A stretch of 64,000 bases of DNA from Novosphingobium sp. (GCF_039595395.1 NZ_JBCNLP010000001.1:620001-684000); one strand, 5' to 3'. Shown: positions 9,161 to 17,569, counted from the stretch's first letter. Notes: generated from the sequence alone by a model not told the origin. Numbers and translations: made by a program.

Positions 9161-9225
9161 AGGCCCCCAAATGCACCCGCAGCGCGGCGATTTCAATATG
9201 GCCAAAGATAGAGTAGGGGGCCACG

Positions 9226-10467
9226 ATGACAGATCAGGACACAAAAGGCCTTCCCGCCCGCCGCGCCGCGCTGCGCATGATGGACGCCGTGCTGCGCCGG
9301 GGCGAAACGCTGGACAATGCCGCTCACGCCGCCTGCCAGGGCATCAAGGCCCGCGAGGACCGCGCTCTGGCCCGCGCTCTGGCGGGCGAGGCGCTGCGCT
9401 GGCTGGTCGATCTGGATGCGCTGATCGATTCGGCAACGCATCAGATTTTGCCGGAAGACGCCAAGCCCCGCGCCGTGCTGCGCCTGATGCTGGCGGGCTG
9501 GCTGCGGCTGGGCACGCCGCCCCATGCCGTGGTGGCGACCGGGCTGGACCTGCTGCAGGGCGGCCCGCGCCGTCTGGCGCATGGCGTGTTCTCGACTCTG
9601 GTGAAGCGCGGGGCGACCCTGCCCGAAACGCCCAGCCTGCCCGAGGCCGTCGCCGCGCGCTGGGGCGAGCGGGCTCTGCCCGTGGCGCAGGGGCTGGCCG
9701 TGCCTCCGCCGCTGGACCTGACTTTGCGAGAACCCGCCGAGACCGCGCTCTGGGCCGGGAAGCTGGGCGGCACCAGCCTGATGCCCGGCCATCTGCGCCT
9801 GTCGCGCGGCAGTGCTGTGGAGACTCTGGAAGGCTTCAACGAGGGCGCATGGTGGGTGCAGGATCTGGCCGCCGCCATTCCCGCGCGCCTGATCGGAGCC
9901 GGAACGGGCCGCGCTCTGGACCTTTGCGCAGCGCCCGGTGGCAAGACCATGCAACTGGCCGCGCTGGGCTGGGATGTGACGGCGCTGGATCAGTCGGCCC
10001 GCCGTCTTGAACTGGTACGCGAGAACCTCACCCGCACGAGCCTGAAGGCCGAGACCATCGCCGCCGATGCCCTGAAATGGGAGCCGGAAGGCCTGTTCGA
10101 TGCGATCCTGATCGACGCGCCCTGCACCGCCACAGGCACCGCGCGTCGCCATCCCGATGTGCTGCACCGTATCGGCGCGCGCCAGATCGCCGAGATGGCC
10201 GAAATCCAGCAGGCCCTGATCGCGCGGGCTGCGGGCTGGCTGAAGCCGGGCGGGCGGCTGGTTTACGCCGTATGCTCGCTGGAGCGTGAAGAGGGCGAGA
10301 GTCAGGCGGCGCAGGTCGGGGGTCTGGCGGCCGATCCGGTTTTGGCCTCGGAACTGCCCGAGGGTGTGGCGCCGACCGCCGAGGGCTGGGTGCGGACCGA
10401 TCCGGGCATGCTGGCCGAGCAGGGCGGGCTGGATGGGTTCTTTGTCGCCCGGTGGCGGAAGGGGTAA
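9226..10467 (+). CDS. rsmB: 16S rRNA (cytosine-C5)-methyltransferase, RsmB/NOP family
   Basis: SAM-dependent enzyme that methylates C5 of a 16S rRNA cytosine (C967 in E. coli). 413 aa. The N-terminal third is a NusB-like helical domain (A-A-L-R-M-M-D-A-V to about residue 130). The C-terminal Rossmann domain has motif I L-D-L-C-A-A-P-G-G-K-T at about 229, motif IV D-A-P-C-T-A-T-G with the release Cys, and motif VI Y-A-V-C-S-L-E with the nucleophilic Cys. The usual T-C-S of motif VI is V-C-S here, keeping the cysteine. The ATG at 9226 follows AGAGTAGGGGG. The stop is followed 10 nt later by a family hairpin (10478-10502). Confidence 0.95.
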   Translation: MTDQDTKGLPARRAALRMMDAVLRRGETLDNAAHAACQGIKAREDRALARALAGEALRWLVDLDALIDSATHQILPEDAKPRAVLRLMLAGWLRLGTPPHAVVATGLDLLQGGPRRLAHGVFSTLVKRGATLPETPSLPEAVAARWGERALPVAQGLAVPPPLDLTLREPAETALWAGKLGGTSLMPGHLRLSRGSAVETLEGFNEGAWWVQDLAAAIPARLIGAGTGRALDLCAAPGGKTMQLAALGWDVTALDQSARRLELVRENLTRTSLKAETIAADALKWEPEGLFDAILIDAPCTATGTARRHPDVLHRIGARQIAEMAEIQQALIARAAGWLKPGGRLVYAVCSLEREEGESQAAQVGGLAADPVLASELPEGVAPTAEGWVRTDPGMLAEQGGLDGFFVARWRKG

Positions 10468-10477
10468 GAAGGAAGAT

Positions 10478-10502
10478 GCGAGGGGGTTACCCCCTCGCGC
10501 TC
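10478..10502 (+). repeat. Post-stop hairpin repeat, copy 1 (after rsmB)
   Basis: GCGAGGGGG (10478-10486), TTA, CCCCCTCGC (10490-10498), followed by GCTC. It begins 10 nt after the rsmB stop, in the gene's orientation. Downstream sequence GTCTTCCGACGAAGCGGCAG (10510-10529) is nearly repeated after copy 5. One of five related elements in the window. Confidence 0.8.
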
Positions 10503-10570
10503 ACGGAACGTCTTCCGACGAAGCGGCAGTGGTTCCGAAGCCGTGCGCTCAACCTCTCCACCTGCACAAC

Positions 10571-10629
10571 AGAAAGGCGCCGCAGGCAGTAAGCCCCGAC
10601 GCCTTTCTCGTTTTTAAAGCCTGCGGCGC
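10571..10629. terminator. Overlapping bidirectional terminators between rsmB and msrA
   Basis: For the + strand, AGAAAGGCG (10571-10579) pairs with CGCCTTTCT (10600-10608), then CGTTTTT. For the - strand, GCGCCGCAGGC (10577-10587) pairs with GCCTGCGGCGC (10619-10629) and reads into CTTTCT. The two stems share bases 10577-10579, so only one can form in a given transcript. This suits convergent rsmB and msrA. Confidence 0.75.
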
Positions 10630-10677
10630 GGCGACCTTGCTCTGAGGCCGAACCCGAAGCGCTACGTAGACATTAAA

Positions 10678-10706
10678 GGGAGCGCGAGGGTGTAACACCC
10701 TCGCAT
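10678..10706 (-). repeat. Post-stop hairpin repeat, copy 2 (after msrA)
   Basis: Arms GCGAGGGTG (10684-10692) and CACCCTCGC (10696-10704) with a TAA centre; flanking GGGA on the left is shared with the other copies. Read on the - strand it starts about 10 nt after the msrA stop. The flank CCGAACCCGAAGCGC (10649-10663) is also found next to the corA copy. Confidence 0.8.
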
Positions 10707-10713
10707 TTTCCCC

Positions 10714-11271
10714 TTAACCTTCTGCGCCTTCCTTTACCTTGGCGGCAAACCCCTTGCGCAGCTTGGCCAGCTTGGGCGGGATCACGGCCATGCAATAGGG
10801 GTTCCGCTGGCCTTCGCCGTCCCAGTAGTCCTGGTGGTAGTCCTCGGCGGCGTACCACTCGGCGGGGCCTTCGATGGTGGTCACGATGGGCAGCTTGTGG
10901 TCTTCCTGCGAACGCGTGATCGCGGCCGAAGCCTCCGCGCGCTGCTCGTCCGACAGCGGGAAGATCGCCGAACGGTACTGCGTGCCGATGTCGCCGCCCT
11001 GGCGGTTGAGCTGCGTCGGGTCGTGGGTGGCCATGAAGACATCCAGCAGGTCGCCATAGGACAGCACGCTGGGGTCATAGGTGATGCGGATGGCTTCGGC
11101 GTGGCCGGTGGCGCCGCTGCACACCTGCTTGTAGGTGGGGTTGGGCACGGAGCCGCCGATGTAGCCGCTTTCCACATTTTCCACCCCGGCGCACATGCGG
11201 AACACGGCCTCGGTGCACCAGAAGCAGCCGCCGGCGACGATGGCTTGGGGAAGGGTGGCAGTGTCGGCCAT
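10714..11271 (-). CDS. msrA: Peptide-methionine (S)-S-oxide reductase MsrA
   Basis: Repairs oxidised methionine by reducing the S-epimer of methionine sulfoxide, using thioredoxin. 185 aa from the ATG at 11271, with a strong AAGGAG 9 nt upstream; a start 11 codons earlier (11304) is poorer. The catalytic motif G-G-C-F-W-C-T-E-A places Cys16 as nucleophile and Cys19 nearby. Further family blocks are G-Y-I-G-G, H-A-E-A-I-R-I-T-Y-D-P and T-Q-Y-R-S-A-I. Single-domain form, not fused to MsrB. Convergent with rsmB, with the shared terminator and a repeat hairpin between them. Confidence 0.96.
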   Translation of the reverse strand: MADTATLPQAIVAGGCFWCTEAVFRMCAGVENVESGYIGGSVPNPTYKQVCSGATGHAEAIRITYDPSVLSYGDLLDVFMATHDPTQLNRQGGDIGTQYRSAIFPLSDEQRAEASAAITRSQEDHKLPIVTTIEGPAEWYAAEDYHQDYWDGEGQRNPYCMAVIPPKLAKLRKGFAAKVKEGAEG

Positions 11272-11394
11272 GGGGGGAATCTCCTTTGGGGGGGCGGCCT
11301 CCAAGTGGCGATGATGAGACGGTTTCGCAAGAGGGCGTTAAGTCCGGGCGGCGCGTGATAGACTTTGTCACAGAGCAGGCATAGGAGACGGGCC

Positions 11395-12264
11395 ATGACC
11401 CAGACTCGCACGCTTTCTGTCGCCGCCCTGCAACTTGCCCTGCCTTCGTGGGACGAGCAGGAGAGCATTGCCGCCGTCTCCGCGCTGGTGGAGCAGGCCG
11501 CGAAAGAGGGCGCCCAGGTGATCCTGCCGCCGGAATTGTTCAGTAGCCCTTACTTCTGCACGGTCGAGGATGAGGCACTGTTCGCTCTGGCCAAGCCCAC
11601 CACGGAACATCCTAGCGTGCTGGCGATGCAGAAGCTGGCCAAGGGGCTGGGCGTGGCGATCCCCACCAGCTTTTTCGAGCGCGACGGGCACCACTATTAC
11701 AACACGCTGGCGATGATCGACGCCGAGGGCCAGATCATGGGCACCTATCGCAAGAGCCATATCCCCGATGGGCCGGGTTACGAGGAAAAGTACTATTTCC
11801 GCCCCGGCAACACCGGTTTCAAGGTGTGGGATGTCTTTGGCGCCCGCATCGGCGTGGGCGTCTGCTGGGACCAGTGGTATCCCGAATGCGCGCGGGCGAT
11901 GGCTCTGCTGGGGGCCGAGGTGCTGTTCTACCCCACCGCCATCGGTTCTGAGCCCTATGACGCCAATCTGGACACCAGCCGCATGTGGCGCCGCGCGATG
12001 ATCGGCCATGCGGTGAGCAACTGCATGCCGGTGGTGGCCAGCAACCGCATCGGTGTGGAGGGCGAGAACACCGTCCAGACCTTCTACGGCCACAGCTTCA
12101 TCAGCGACGAATGGGGCGATCTGCTGGGCGATTACGGCCGCGAGGATGTGGGCGTGCTGACCGCCACGCTGGATCTGAACCGCGCCGCGATGCACCGGGC
12201 GGGCATGGGCTTTTTCCGGGATCGCCGCCCGCAGCTTTATGGCCGCCTCGTTGAGGATATCTGA
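11395..12264 (+). CDS. aguB: N-carbamoylputrescine amidase (nitrilase superfamily)
   Basis: Hydrolyses N-carbamoylputrescine to putrescine, CO2 and ammonia in the agmatine route to polyamines. 289 aa from the ATG at 11395 behind AGGAGA; ten extra codons are open upstream. The Glu-Lys-Cys triad is visible: Glu47 (LPPELFSSPYF), Lys120 (YRKSHIPDG) and Cys157 (GVGVCWDQWYPE). The segment P-G-Y-E-E-K-Y-Y-F and the tail M-G-F-F-R-D-R-R-P are typical of plant-type AguB. No agmatine deiminase gene is in the window, although aguA often sits next to aguB. folK overlaps its 3' end by 26 nt. Confidence 0.92.
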   Translation: MTQTRTLSVAALQLALPSWDEQESIAAVSALVEQAAKEGAQVILPPELFSSPYFCTVEDEALFALAKPTTEHPSVLAMQKLAKGLGVAIPTSFFERDGHHYYNTLAMIDAEGQIMGTYRKSHIPDGPGYEEKYYFRPGNTGFKVWDVFGARIGVGVCWDQWYPECARAMALLGAEVLFYPTAIGSEPYDANLDTSRMWRRAMIGHAVSNCMPVVASNRIGVEGENTVQTFYGHSFISDEWGDLLGDYGREDVGVLTATLDLNRAAMHRAGMGFFRDRRPQLYGRLVEDI

Positions 12265-12826
12265 GGCGCCGGCTGAGGGCTGGCTCTATCTGATCGCGCT
12301 GGGGTCGAATCAGCGGCATCATCACTATGGGGCTCCGCGCGCTGTCTTGGCTGCGGCGGTTTCGGCTCTGCGCGACGCCGGGCTGACGGTGCTGGGTGTG
12401 GCGCCGGTGATCGACAGCGCGCCGGTGGGGCCCAGCCTGCGCCGCTATGCCAATGGCGCGGCGCTGGTGCGCTCCGTGCTGGAGCCGGTGGCGCTGCTGG
12501 GGCTGCTGCAAGGCATCGAGGCCGCGTTCGGGCGCAGGCGGGCGCGGCGCTGGGGTTCGCGGGTGCTCGATCTGGATATTGTGCTGTGGCAGGGCGGTGT
12601 GTGGCGCTCGGGTGGGGCGGGGCGCCGGGCGCTGGCGATTCCGCATGGCGAATGGCGTGGGCGCAGCTTTGTGACGGGGCCGGCGGCGGCGCTTGTCCCG
12701 CTCTGGCGCGACCCTGTGGATGGATTTACGGTGCGACAGCATCACCTACGCTTGACCCGGCGGCCCCGGCCCCTTAGGGGAGCCCATCCAAGCGATGGCA
12801 TCGCATCGGGCGCAAGCCCAGGATGA
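12239..12826 (+). CDS. folK: 2-amino-4-hydroxy-6-hydroxymethyldihydropteridine diphosphokinase (HPPK)
   Basis: Folate pathway enzyme transferring pyrophosphate from ATP to 6-hydroxymethyl-7,8-dihydropterin. 195 aa. The N-terminus has Y-L-I-A-L-G-S-N, and the Mg-binding motif R-V-L-D-L-D-I-V-L-W near residue 110 supplies the two catalytic aspartates. The R-S-F-V-T-G-P segment corresponds to the usual R-x-F-V-L-x-P. The last 30 residues (Arg/Pro-rich) are longer than usual, and the stop is close to tRNA-Lys. It overlaps the end of aguB by 26 nt, so coupling is likely. Divergent in sequence from the E. coli enzyme but with intact key residues. Confidence 0.85.
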   Translation: MAASLRISEAPAEGWLYLIALGSNQRHHHYGAPRAVLAAAVSALRDAGLTVLGVAPVIDSAPVGPSLRRYANGAALVRSVLEPVALLGLLQGIEAAFGRRRARRWGSRVLDLDIVLWQGGVWRSGGAGRRALAIPHGEWRGRSFVTGPAAALVPLWRDPVDGFTVRQHHLRLTRRPRPLRGAHPSDGIASGASPG

Positions 12827-12835
12827 CCAAGGCGG

Positions 12836-12911
12836 GGGCCCTTAGCTCAGTCGGTAGAGCAACTGACTTTTAATCAGTAGGTCGCTGGTTCGAATCCAGC
12901 AGGGCTCACCA
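12836..12911 (+). tRNA. tRNA-Lys (TTT anticodon)
   Basis: 76-nt cloverleaf with encoded CCA. The acceptor GGGCCCT (12836-12842) pairs with AGGGCTC (12901-12907) with one G-T pair. D-arm box TAGCTCAGTCGGTAGAGC, anticodon stem ACTGA/TCAGT with loop CTTTTAA giving anticodon TTT at 12869-12871, and T-arm GCTGG-TTCGAAT-CCAGC. Followed 8 nt later by a strong terminator. Confidence 0.98.
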
Positions 12912-12919
12912 TGGATCAC

Positions 12920-12955
12920 AAGGGCTTGGCGGCTGTGCCAAGCCCTTTGTTTTTT
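12920..12955 (+). terminator. Rho-independent terminator after tRNA-Lys
   Basis: AAGGGCTTGGC (12920-12930), loop GGCTGT, GCCAAGCCCTT (12937-12947), then TGTTTTTT. An 11-bp perfect stem with a T-tract directly after the tRNA. Confidence 0.9.
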
Positions 12956-12974
12956 AGCAGTCTGTCAGACTTTA

Positions 12975-14420
12975 TCACGCCGCTGCCTTGGCGCTCCGTG
13001 GCGTTCGGGTCTTGTTGCGCACGCGGCGCATCGGCAGGCTGCGGGTGTGGCGCTTGAAATAGACGATCTCCAGCAAGGTCGGCCAGATCTCCAGCGAGGC
13101 GCGGATCAGCCCCACCTCATCATCGACGATGCGGCTGACATTCTGCTGGAAGAAATCCGGCTCGAAATCATAGAAAGTGCGCGACAGGCCCGCCGCGAAC
13201 TGGCCCAGCGCCATCCGCCGGTCCTCATGGCGCGCATGGTCCATGGCCGCCAGCACGCGGGCGTGCAGCGAGCGGGCATCGTCCAAGATCTGCTGGCTGT
13301 CCTCCAGCGAGACCGCGCCGTCATAATCGAAGGCGATGCCCCATTCATCGGTCTTGCGCAGGGTCGAGCGGAACTTGCGCTTCAAAAGCCCGCAGACCGC
13401 CTCGTTGAAGACCTCGGCCGCCAGTGGATTGCGCATATAGGCGTTCTTGATGTGGGTCTGCGCCGAATCCACATGCGCCGCCACAAAGCCCGACTGCTGG
13501 ATCCACAGGCGATAGATGTAATCCTCGAAACGCAGCCTTGTGGGAAAGAACGGCGGCAGGCCGGTGGTGTTGTCATAGCCCGCCACGCCGCAATCCATCC
13601 GCCAGTTCACATTGGTGAGGCAGGGGCGGAAGTTCACCATCACATAGGTGTCATTCAGCCTTTCGGCGTCGATCTCTTCGGGATCGTCGAGGAACATGTC
13701 GACGTAATCCACCGCATCGATGTCATTGGTGCCGGTGCGGAAGGTCTGGGCCATCTTGATGATGCCGCCGCGCGGCAGCGTGCCGGGCTGCAGCGCCAGA
13801 GCATTGTCGCGGCAGAAGCCCAGCGAGGTGTTGCTCTCCAGATCCATCGCGGAATCGAGCAGCAGCTCGCCCTGATCGTAATTGGCCGGAGCCTCCGCCA
13901 CGGTGCGGCCCAGCACATCGCGGAAGGAGGCGAGGATGTCATAGGATTTGCGGCTGTGGCCATTGGCGCCGCGCGGGATCAGCTTGCCCCGGCTGATCTC
14001 GTTCTCGCCCAGCGCCTCGGGGCTGTCCTCGATCAGCGCATAGGGGCGCATATCGTCGTCGGCGCTGACCATCAGGTCGCCCAGCGTGTACATCAGCGTG
14101 AAATTGCGGTTGCCGCCATAGCTGGGGCGGAACAGGTTGCGCACCAGCATATCCAGCTTGCGGTCTTTCAACCGGCGGCAGATGTAGCCGAGAAACTGCT
14201 CCTTCTCCGCAGGGCCGACATACCACACCTCATTCTGGGTGCGGGTGGCTTCCAGCGTGTCGTAGTATTTCTGATGGTTGGCGATCGAGGAATCGTCGAA
14301 AACGGTGATCGGAGCGCTCTGGCCGCAGCGGGAGAAGTTCTCGTCATAGGCTTCGACGGTCTCGCCCACGTCGCGCAGGCGATAGGTGGGGATCACGAAA
14401 TGCATCTGGGGTGTGGTCAC
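12975..14420 (-). CDS. Putative GT-A-type glycosyltransferase, unassigned family
   Basis: About 481 aa from a GTG at 14420 (VTTPQMHFVIPTYRL). ATG at 14489 or a start at 14594 would place the N-terminus inside an AT-rich promoter-like tract. The opening F-V-I-P-T-Y-R-L and P-I-T-V-F-D-D-S-S resemble the nucleotide-binding strand of family-2-like transferases. A D-D-D triplet in L-M-V-S-A-D-D-D-M-R-P is a good candidate metal-binding motif, and F-E-D-Y-I-Y-R-L-W further on could hold the catalytic base. The C-terminal 130 residues are helical and basic (R-V-R-N-K-T-R-T-P-R). No neighbouring polysaccharide genes. It diverges from an outer-membrane barrel gene. Function is inferred only from these motifs. 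Confidence 0.65.
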   Translation of the reverse strand: MTTPQMHFVIPTYRLRDVGETVEAYDENFSRCGQSAPITVFDDSSIANHQKYYDTLEATRTQNEVWYVGPAEKEQFLGYICRRLKDRKLDMLVRNLFRPSYGGNRNFTLMYTLGDLMVSADDDMRPYALIEDSPEALGENEISRGKLIPRGANGHSRKSYDILASFRDVLGRTVAEAPANYDQGELLLDSAMDLESNTSLGFCRDNALALQPGTLPRGGIIKMAQTFRTGTNDIDAVDYVDMFLDDPEEIDAERLNDTYVMVNFRPCLTNVNWRMDCGVAGYDNTTGLPPFFPTRLRFEDYIYRLWIQQSGFVAAHVDSAQTHIKNAYMRNPLAAEVFNEAVCGLLKRKFRSTLRKTDEWGIAFDYDGAVSLEDSQQILDDARSLHARVLAAMDHARHEDRRMALGQFAAGLSRTFYDFEPDFFQQNVSRIVDDEVGLIRASLEIWPTLLEIVYFKRHTRSLPMRRVRNKTRTPRSAKAAA

Positions 14421-14545
14421 GGAGACAAGTCCATCCGATGAGCGCGCCGGAACGGCGCCGGGGACGCCGTATCTAGGTCGGCGCGGCATAGCGTCTCCAG
14501 CCGACAAAAGGCGGCTTTCCGTTGTATTTGCGTAGGGAGCGTGGC

Positions 14546-14592
14546 GAGGGATCAAAAATATATAAAAATTATATATCTTTTCCCATTCCCTC
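14546..14592. promoter_or_regulatory. AT-rich dyad in the glycosyltransferase/porin divergent region
   Basis: ATATATAA (14558-14565) and TTATATAT (14569-14576) form a perfect 8-bp palindrome around AAA, inside an approximately 30-bp tract with almost no G or C. Outer arms GAGGGA (14546-14551) and TCCCTC (14587-14592) give a second symmetry. Probably a promoter/operator for one or both divergent genes. Confidence 0.55.
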
Positions 14593-14683
14593 ATCTGGAG
14601 CTCAAATGCCGGGCGCGCCTAATGGAGCGGGGCCCCGGAACGGCTGAATGCCTCTGCGAACAGGCAGGCGGTTCCCAGGCCCC

Positions 14684-16330
14684 ATGAGGACTTCCATGAC
14701 GATGACTGCTCTTGGCCTTCTGGCCAGCCTCGCGCTTGCTCCTGCCGGTGCGTCGGCGGATTCTGCCAGCGTGAATGACAATGCCGCGGTGCAGGCGACC
14801 GCCCAGCCTGCCGCCAACACCAAGCCGCCGATGACGGATGCCGATCTGGGCACCAGCGTGATCGGCCGCTTCTTCCGCTATCAGGTCGCCGAGATGGGCC
14901 AGACCGGATCGCCGATCACCGATCCCAATGCGCCCTCCTCGCGCCGCGATGGCTGGACGCCCCAGCCTGAAAACGCGCCGCCCATGCCCTTCACCGAATG
15001 GCCTTATGGCGGTGCGACCAGCCTCGGCGTCAACCGCCCCAATTCGGTGGACAGCCCGCTGATGGTGGCGCTGGGCAAGACCGGGCTGGGCCAGGCGATG
15101 AGTGCCGCGCATATCCAGGCCTATGGCTGGGTCGATGTGGGGGGCAACATCTCCACCTCCAGCCGCAAGCAGGGCAATTCGCCCGGCGCCTATGACTACA
15201 ATCCCAACACGGTGCAGATGGATCAGGCGGTGCTCTATCTGGAGCGTACCCCCGATACGGTGCAGACCGACCATGTCGACTGGGGTTTCCGCGTTGCGGC
15301 GATCTATGGCACCGATTATCGCTATACGGTGTCGGACGGGCTGTTTTCCGGCCAGTATCTGACCAACAACAAGAGCTATGGCTTCGACCTGCCGATGGTC
15401 TATGCCGATATCTACATCCCCAAGGTGGCCAAGGGGCTGGAATTGCGCATCGGCCGCTATATCGCCCTGCCCGATATCGAGGCGCAGCTCGCGCCCAACA
15501 ACTATATGTACAGCCATTCGCTGGCCTACAGCTTCGACAATTACACCAACACCGGCATTCAGGCGACGCTGGCGCTGTCCAAGAACCTGTTCCTGCAACT
15601 GGGCGTGTCAGCGGGCAGCGATACGGCGTTCTGGAACACCGGCAAGCATATCGCCAACCCCTATCCCAGCCCGCTCTATCCGGGCCAGACCTTCCGCAAG
15701 GATCCGGGCGCCCAGCCCTCCTTCACCGGCTGTCTGCGCTATCAGACCGACAGCGCGCGCGATGCGGTCTATGCCTGCGCCGATGCGATCAACAGCGGCA
15801 CCTGGGGCTACAACAACCTCCAGTGGTTCGGCCTGACCTATTACCACAAGTTCACCGACAAGTGGCACATCTCCTTCGAGACCTACAATCTCTATGAGAC
15901 CAAGGTGCCCAACATCAACAATGCCACGGTGCAGACGGTGGTGGCCAATGGTGGCACGCCCTTTGCCGGGCTTAAATACAATGCGCCCAACATGGCCCAG
16001 TGCCACGATCCCAATGCGCTGACCTGCACCGCCAAGGCCTTCGCCCTGCTGGCCTATACCAATTATCAGCCCAGCCCGCGCGACAACATCTCGCTGCGCA
16101 CCGAATATTACAATGACGAGGAAGGGCAGCGCACCGGCATCGCCACGCGCTATTACGACATTGCGCTGGGCCTGCAGCACTGGTTCAGCCCGCAGATCGA
16201 GTTCCGGCCCGAGGTGGCCTATTACCGCTCGATCGATGCGGCGGCCTTCAACGGCGATGGCGCTCTGGGCATTGCGCCGGACAAGAACCATCAGCTCGTG
16301 CTCTCGGGCGATGTGATCGTGCATTTCTGA
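14684..16330 (+). CDS. Outer-membrane beta-barrel protein, putative porin (OmpL-like, BBP2)
   Basis: 548 aa from the ATG at 14684 (12 more codons are open to 14648). A signal peptide (MRTSMTMTALGLLASLALAP to about ...ASA) is followed by a Pro-rich region and a barrel made of alternating aromatic strands, such as A-Y-G-W-V-D-V-G-G-N-I, ending in V-I-V-H-F with the terminal Phe used by the BAM complex. Two Cys pairs in one extracellular-loop region (around residues 360-380) may form disulfides. It resembles the BBP2/OmpL-like porin-2 family, whose substrates are mostly unknown. Stands alone, with a strong terminator 70 nt downstream; divergent from the glycosyltransferase-like gene. Confidence 0.82.
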   Translation: MRTSMTMTALGLLASLALAPAGASADSASVNDNAAVQATAQPAANTKPPMTDADLGTSVIGRFFRYQVAEMGQTGSPITDPNAPSSRRDGWTPQPENAPPMPFTEWPYGGATSLGVNRPNSVDSPLMVALGKTGLGQAMSAAHIQAYGWVDVGGNISTSSRKQGNSPGAYDYNPNTVQMDQAVLYLERTPDTVQTDHVDWGFRVAAIYGTDYRYTVSDGLFSGQYLTNNKSYGFDLPMVYADIYIPKVAKGLELRIGRYIALPDIEAQLAPNNYMYSHSLAYSFDNYTNTGIQATLALSKNLFLQLGVSAGSDTAFWNTGKHIANPYPSPLYPGQTFRKDPGAQPSFTGCLRYQTDSARDAVYACADAINSGTWGYNNLQWFGLTYYHKFTDKWHISFETYNLYETKVPNINNATVQTVVANGGTPFAGLKYNAPNMAQCHDPNALTCTAKAFALLAYTNYQPSPRDNISLRTEYYNDEEGQRTGIATRYYDIALGLQHWFSPQIEFRPEVAYYRSIDAAAFNGDGALGIAPDKNHQLVLSGDVIVHF

Positions 16331-16399
16331 CAAGCTGCGCGCCGCCCTTGCGGGGGCGGCAGCAAGACCGGCTTCGGGAGCCCGACCGGCCTTGACCTG

Positions 16400-16433
16400 G
16401 CCCGCCCCGCCGCAACGGGGCGGGCGCCTTTTT
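16400..16433 (+). terminator. Rho-independent terminator after the porin gene
   Basis: GCCCGCCCCG (16400-16409), loop CCGCAA, CGGGGCGGGC (16416-16425), then GCCTTTTT. A 10-bp perfect GC stem with a T-tract. Confidence 0.9.
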
Positions 16434-16520
16434 GCCTTCGCAAGGTGTCTGCCCTCGCAAAGCGCGGCAACGCCGGCCCGGTGTCATACCGGACCGGCGT
16501 CATTGCGTGTCCGGTGAAGC

Positions 16521-17033
16521 TCAGCCCCGGCGGCCGGTTTCGAAGAGGAACCAGCGGCGGCCCTCGGCCTCATCCAGCCAGTTCTCGATCAGGCTGGCGG
16601 TGACCACGTCGCGATGCTCCTCGCACAGTTCGTGAAGGGCGCGCAGACGGGTGGCCAGATCGCCATTGTCGTCGCGCAGCTCGGCCAGCATGTCCTGCGG
16701 CTCGACGTAATCGGCGTCATTGTCCAGCACGCGGCTCAGGCGGGCGATCTGGCCGATCGAGCGCAGGGTGGTGCCGCCCAGCTTGCGGGCACGCTCGGCG
16801 ATGGGGTCGGTCATGGCGAAGATTTCATCGGCCTGACGGTCCAGCAGCAGGTGGTATTCGGTGAAATGCGGGCCCGAGACATGCCAGTGGAAGTTCTTGG
16901 TCTTGAGATAGAGCGCGAAGACATCGGCCAGCAGCACGGTCAGCGCGGCGGAAAGATCGCGGGTGGCGTCCTCACCCAGGCCCGAGGGCGTGGCGAGGGG
17001 GGCAATGCGCTTGGCTTGGGCGGTGATCGACAT
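16521..17033 (-). CDS. dps: Dps family ferritin-like protein
   Basis: Mini-ferritin that oxidises Fe2+ with H2O2 and can shield DNA. 170 aa. Expected inter-subunit ferroxidase ligands are present: His49 (NFHWHV), His61 and Asp65 (YHLLLDRQ), Asp76 and Glu80 (TDPIAER). The N-terminal extension has few lysines, so strong DNA binding is uncertain. Last gene of a three-gene - strand run with OsmC-like and pirin, 94 nt downstream of the OsmC-like gene. The context fits peroxide or electrophile stress. Confidence 0.93.
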   Translation of the reverse strand: MSITAQAKRIAPLATPSGLGEDATRDLSAALTVLLADVFALYLKTKNFHWHVSGPHFTEYHLLLDRQADEIFAMTDPIAERARKLGGTTLRSIGQIARLSRVLDNDADYVEPQDMLAELRDDNGDLATRLRALHELCEEHRDVVTASLIENWLDEAEGRRWFLFETGRRG

Positions 17034-17127
17034 GAGGCTGGTTCCTTGGGTGAGGTGAGGAGGGCAGTGTGGCGAGAATCCCCGCCGTATTCTTGGATGA
17101 AACAGATGGATTTCAGGCCAGTGACGT

Positions 17128-17511
17128 TCAGGCCAGCGACGTCGTGATGGCGATGCCCGATTTCAGCGTCAGCGTGACCGGCGTGCGCTCGGCGACATCG
17201 GCGAGGCGCGCGGCCTGGTCGGCGCTCAGGCCCACGGGGTGCAGCACGCGGCGGATCTGGCGCTGCTCGCCCGCGCCGGTCAGGCTCAGCTCGATATCGA
17301 GGCTTTCGAGCGGCCAGCCCTTGCGATCGGCATACATCCGCAGGGTGATCGCGGTGCAGGCAGCCAGGCTGGAGAGCAGCAGATCATAGGGGGCAAAGCC
17401 CGCACCCTTGCCGCCCAGCGCTTCGGGCTCGTCGGCAACAAGCTGGCGGGGGCCGACCGTGATCTGGGTGGCATAGGGTGTCTGGCCGATGGCGGCATGG
17501 GCGCGGGTCAT
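17128..17511 (-). CDS. OsmC family protein (YhfA-like, single cysteine)
   Basis: 127-aa OsmC/Ohr-fold protein. The first active-site block is present as L-A-A-C-T-A-I-T-L-R-M-Y (Cys52), but the second Cys block of true OsmC/Ohr peroxidases is replaced by E-R-T-P-V-T, and the protein has only one cysteine. It therefore resembles the YhfA-like branch, for which classical two-Cys hydroperoxide reduction is not expected; another thiol-dependent role is possible. It sits between pirin (58-nt gap) and dps. Confidence 0.9.
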   Translation of the reverse strand: MTRAHAAIGQTPYATQITVGPRQLVADEPEALGGKGAGFAPYDLLLSSLAACTAITLRMYADRKGWPLESLDIELSLTGAGEQRQIRRVLHPVGLSADQAARLADVAERTPVTLTLKSGIAITTSLA

Positions 17512-17569
17512 GGCTTGTCTTTCGGGAAGGTGTGGCCGGCAGGGGGATGCCGGCCACGGGGCAGGGGGA

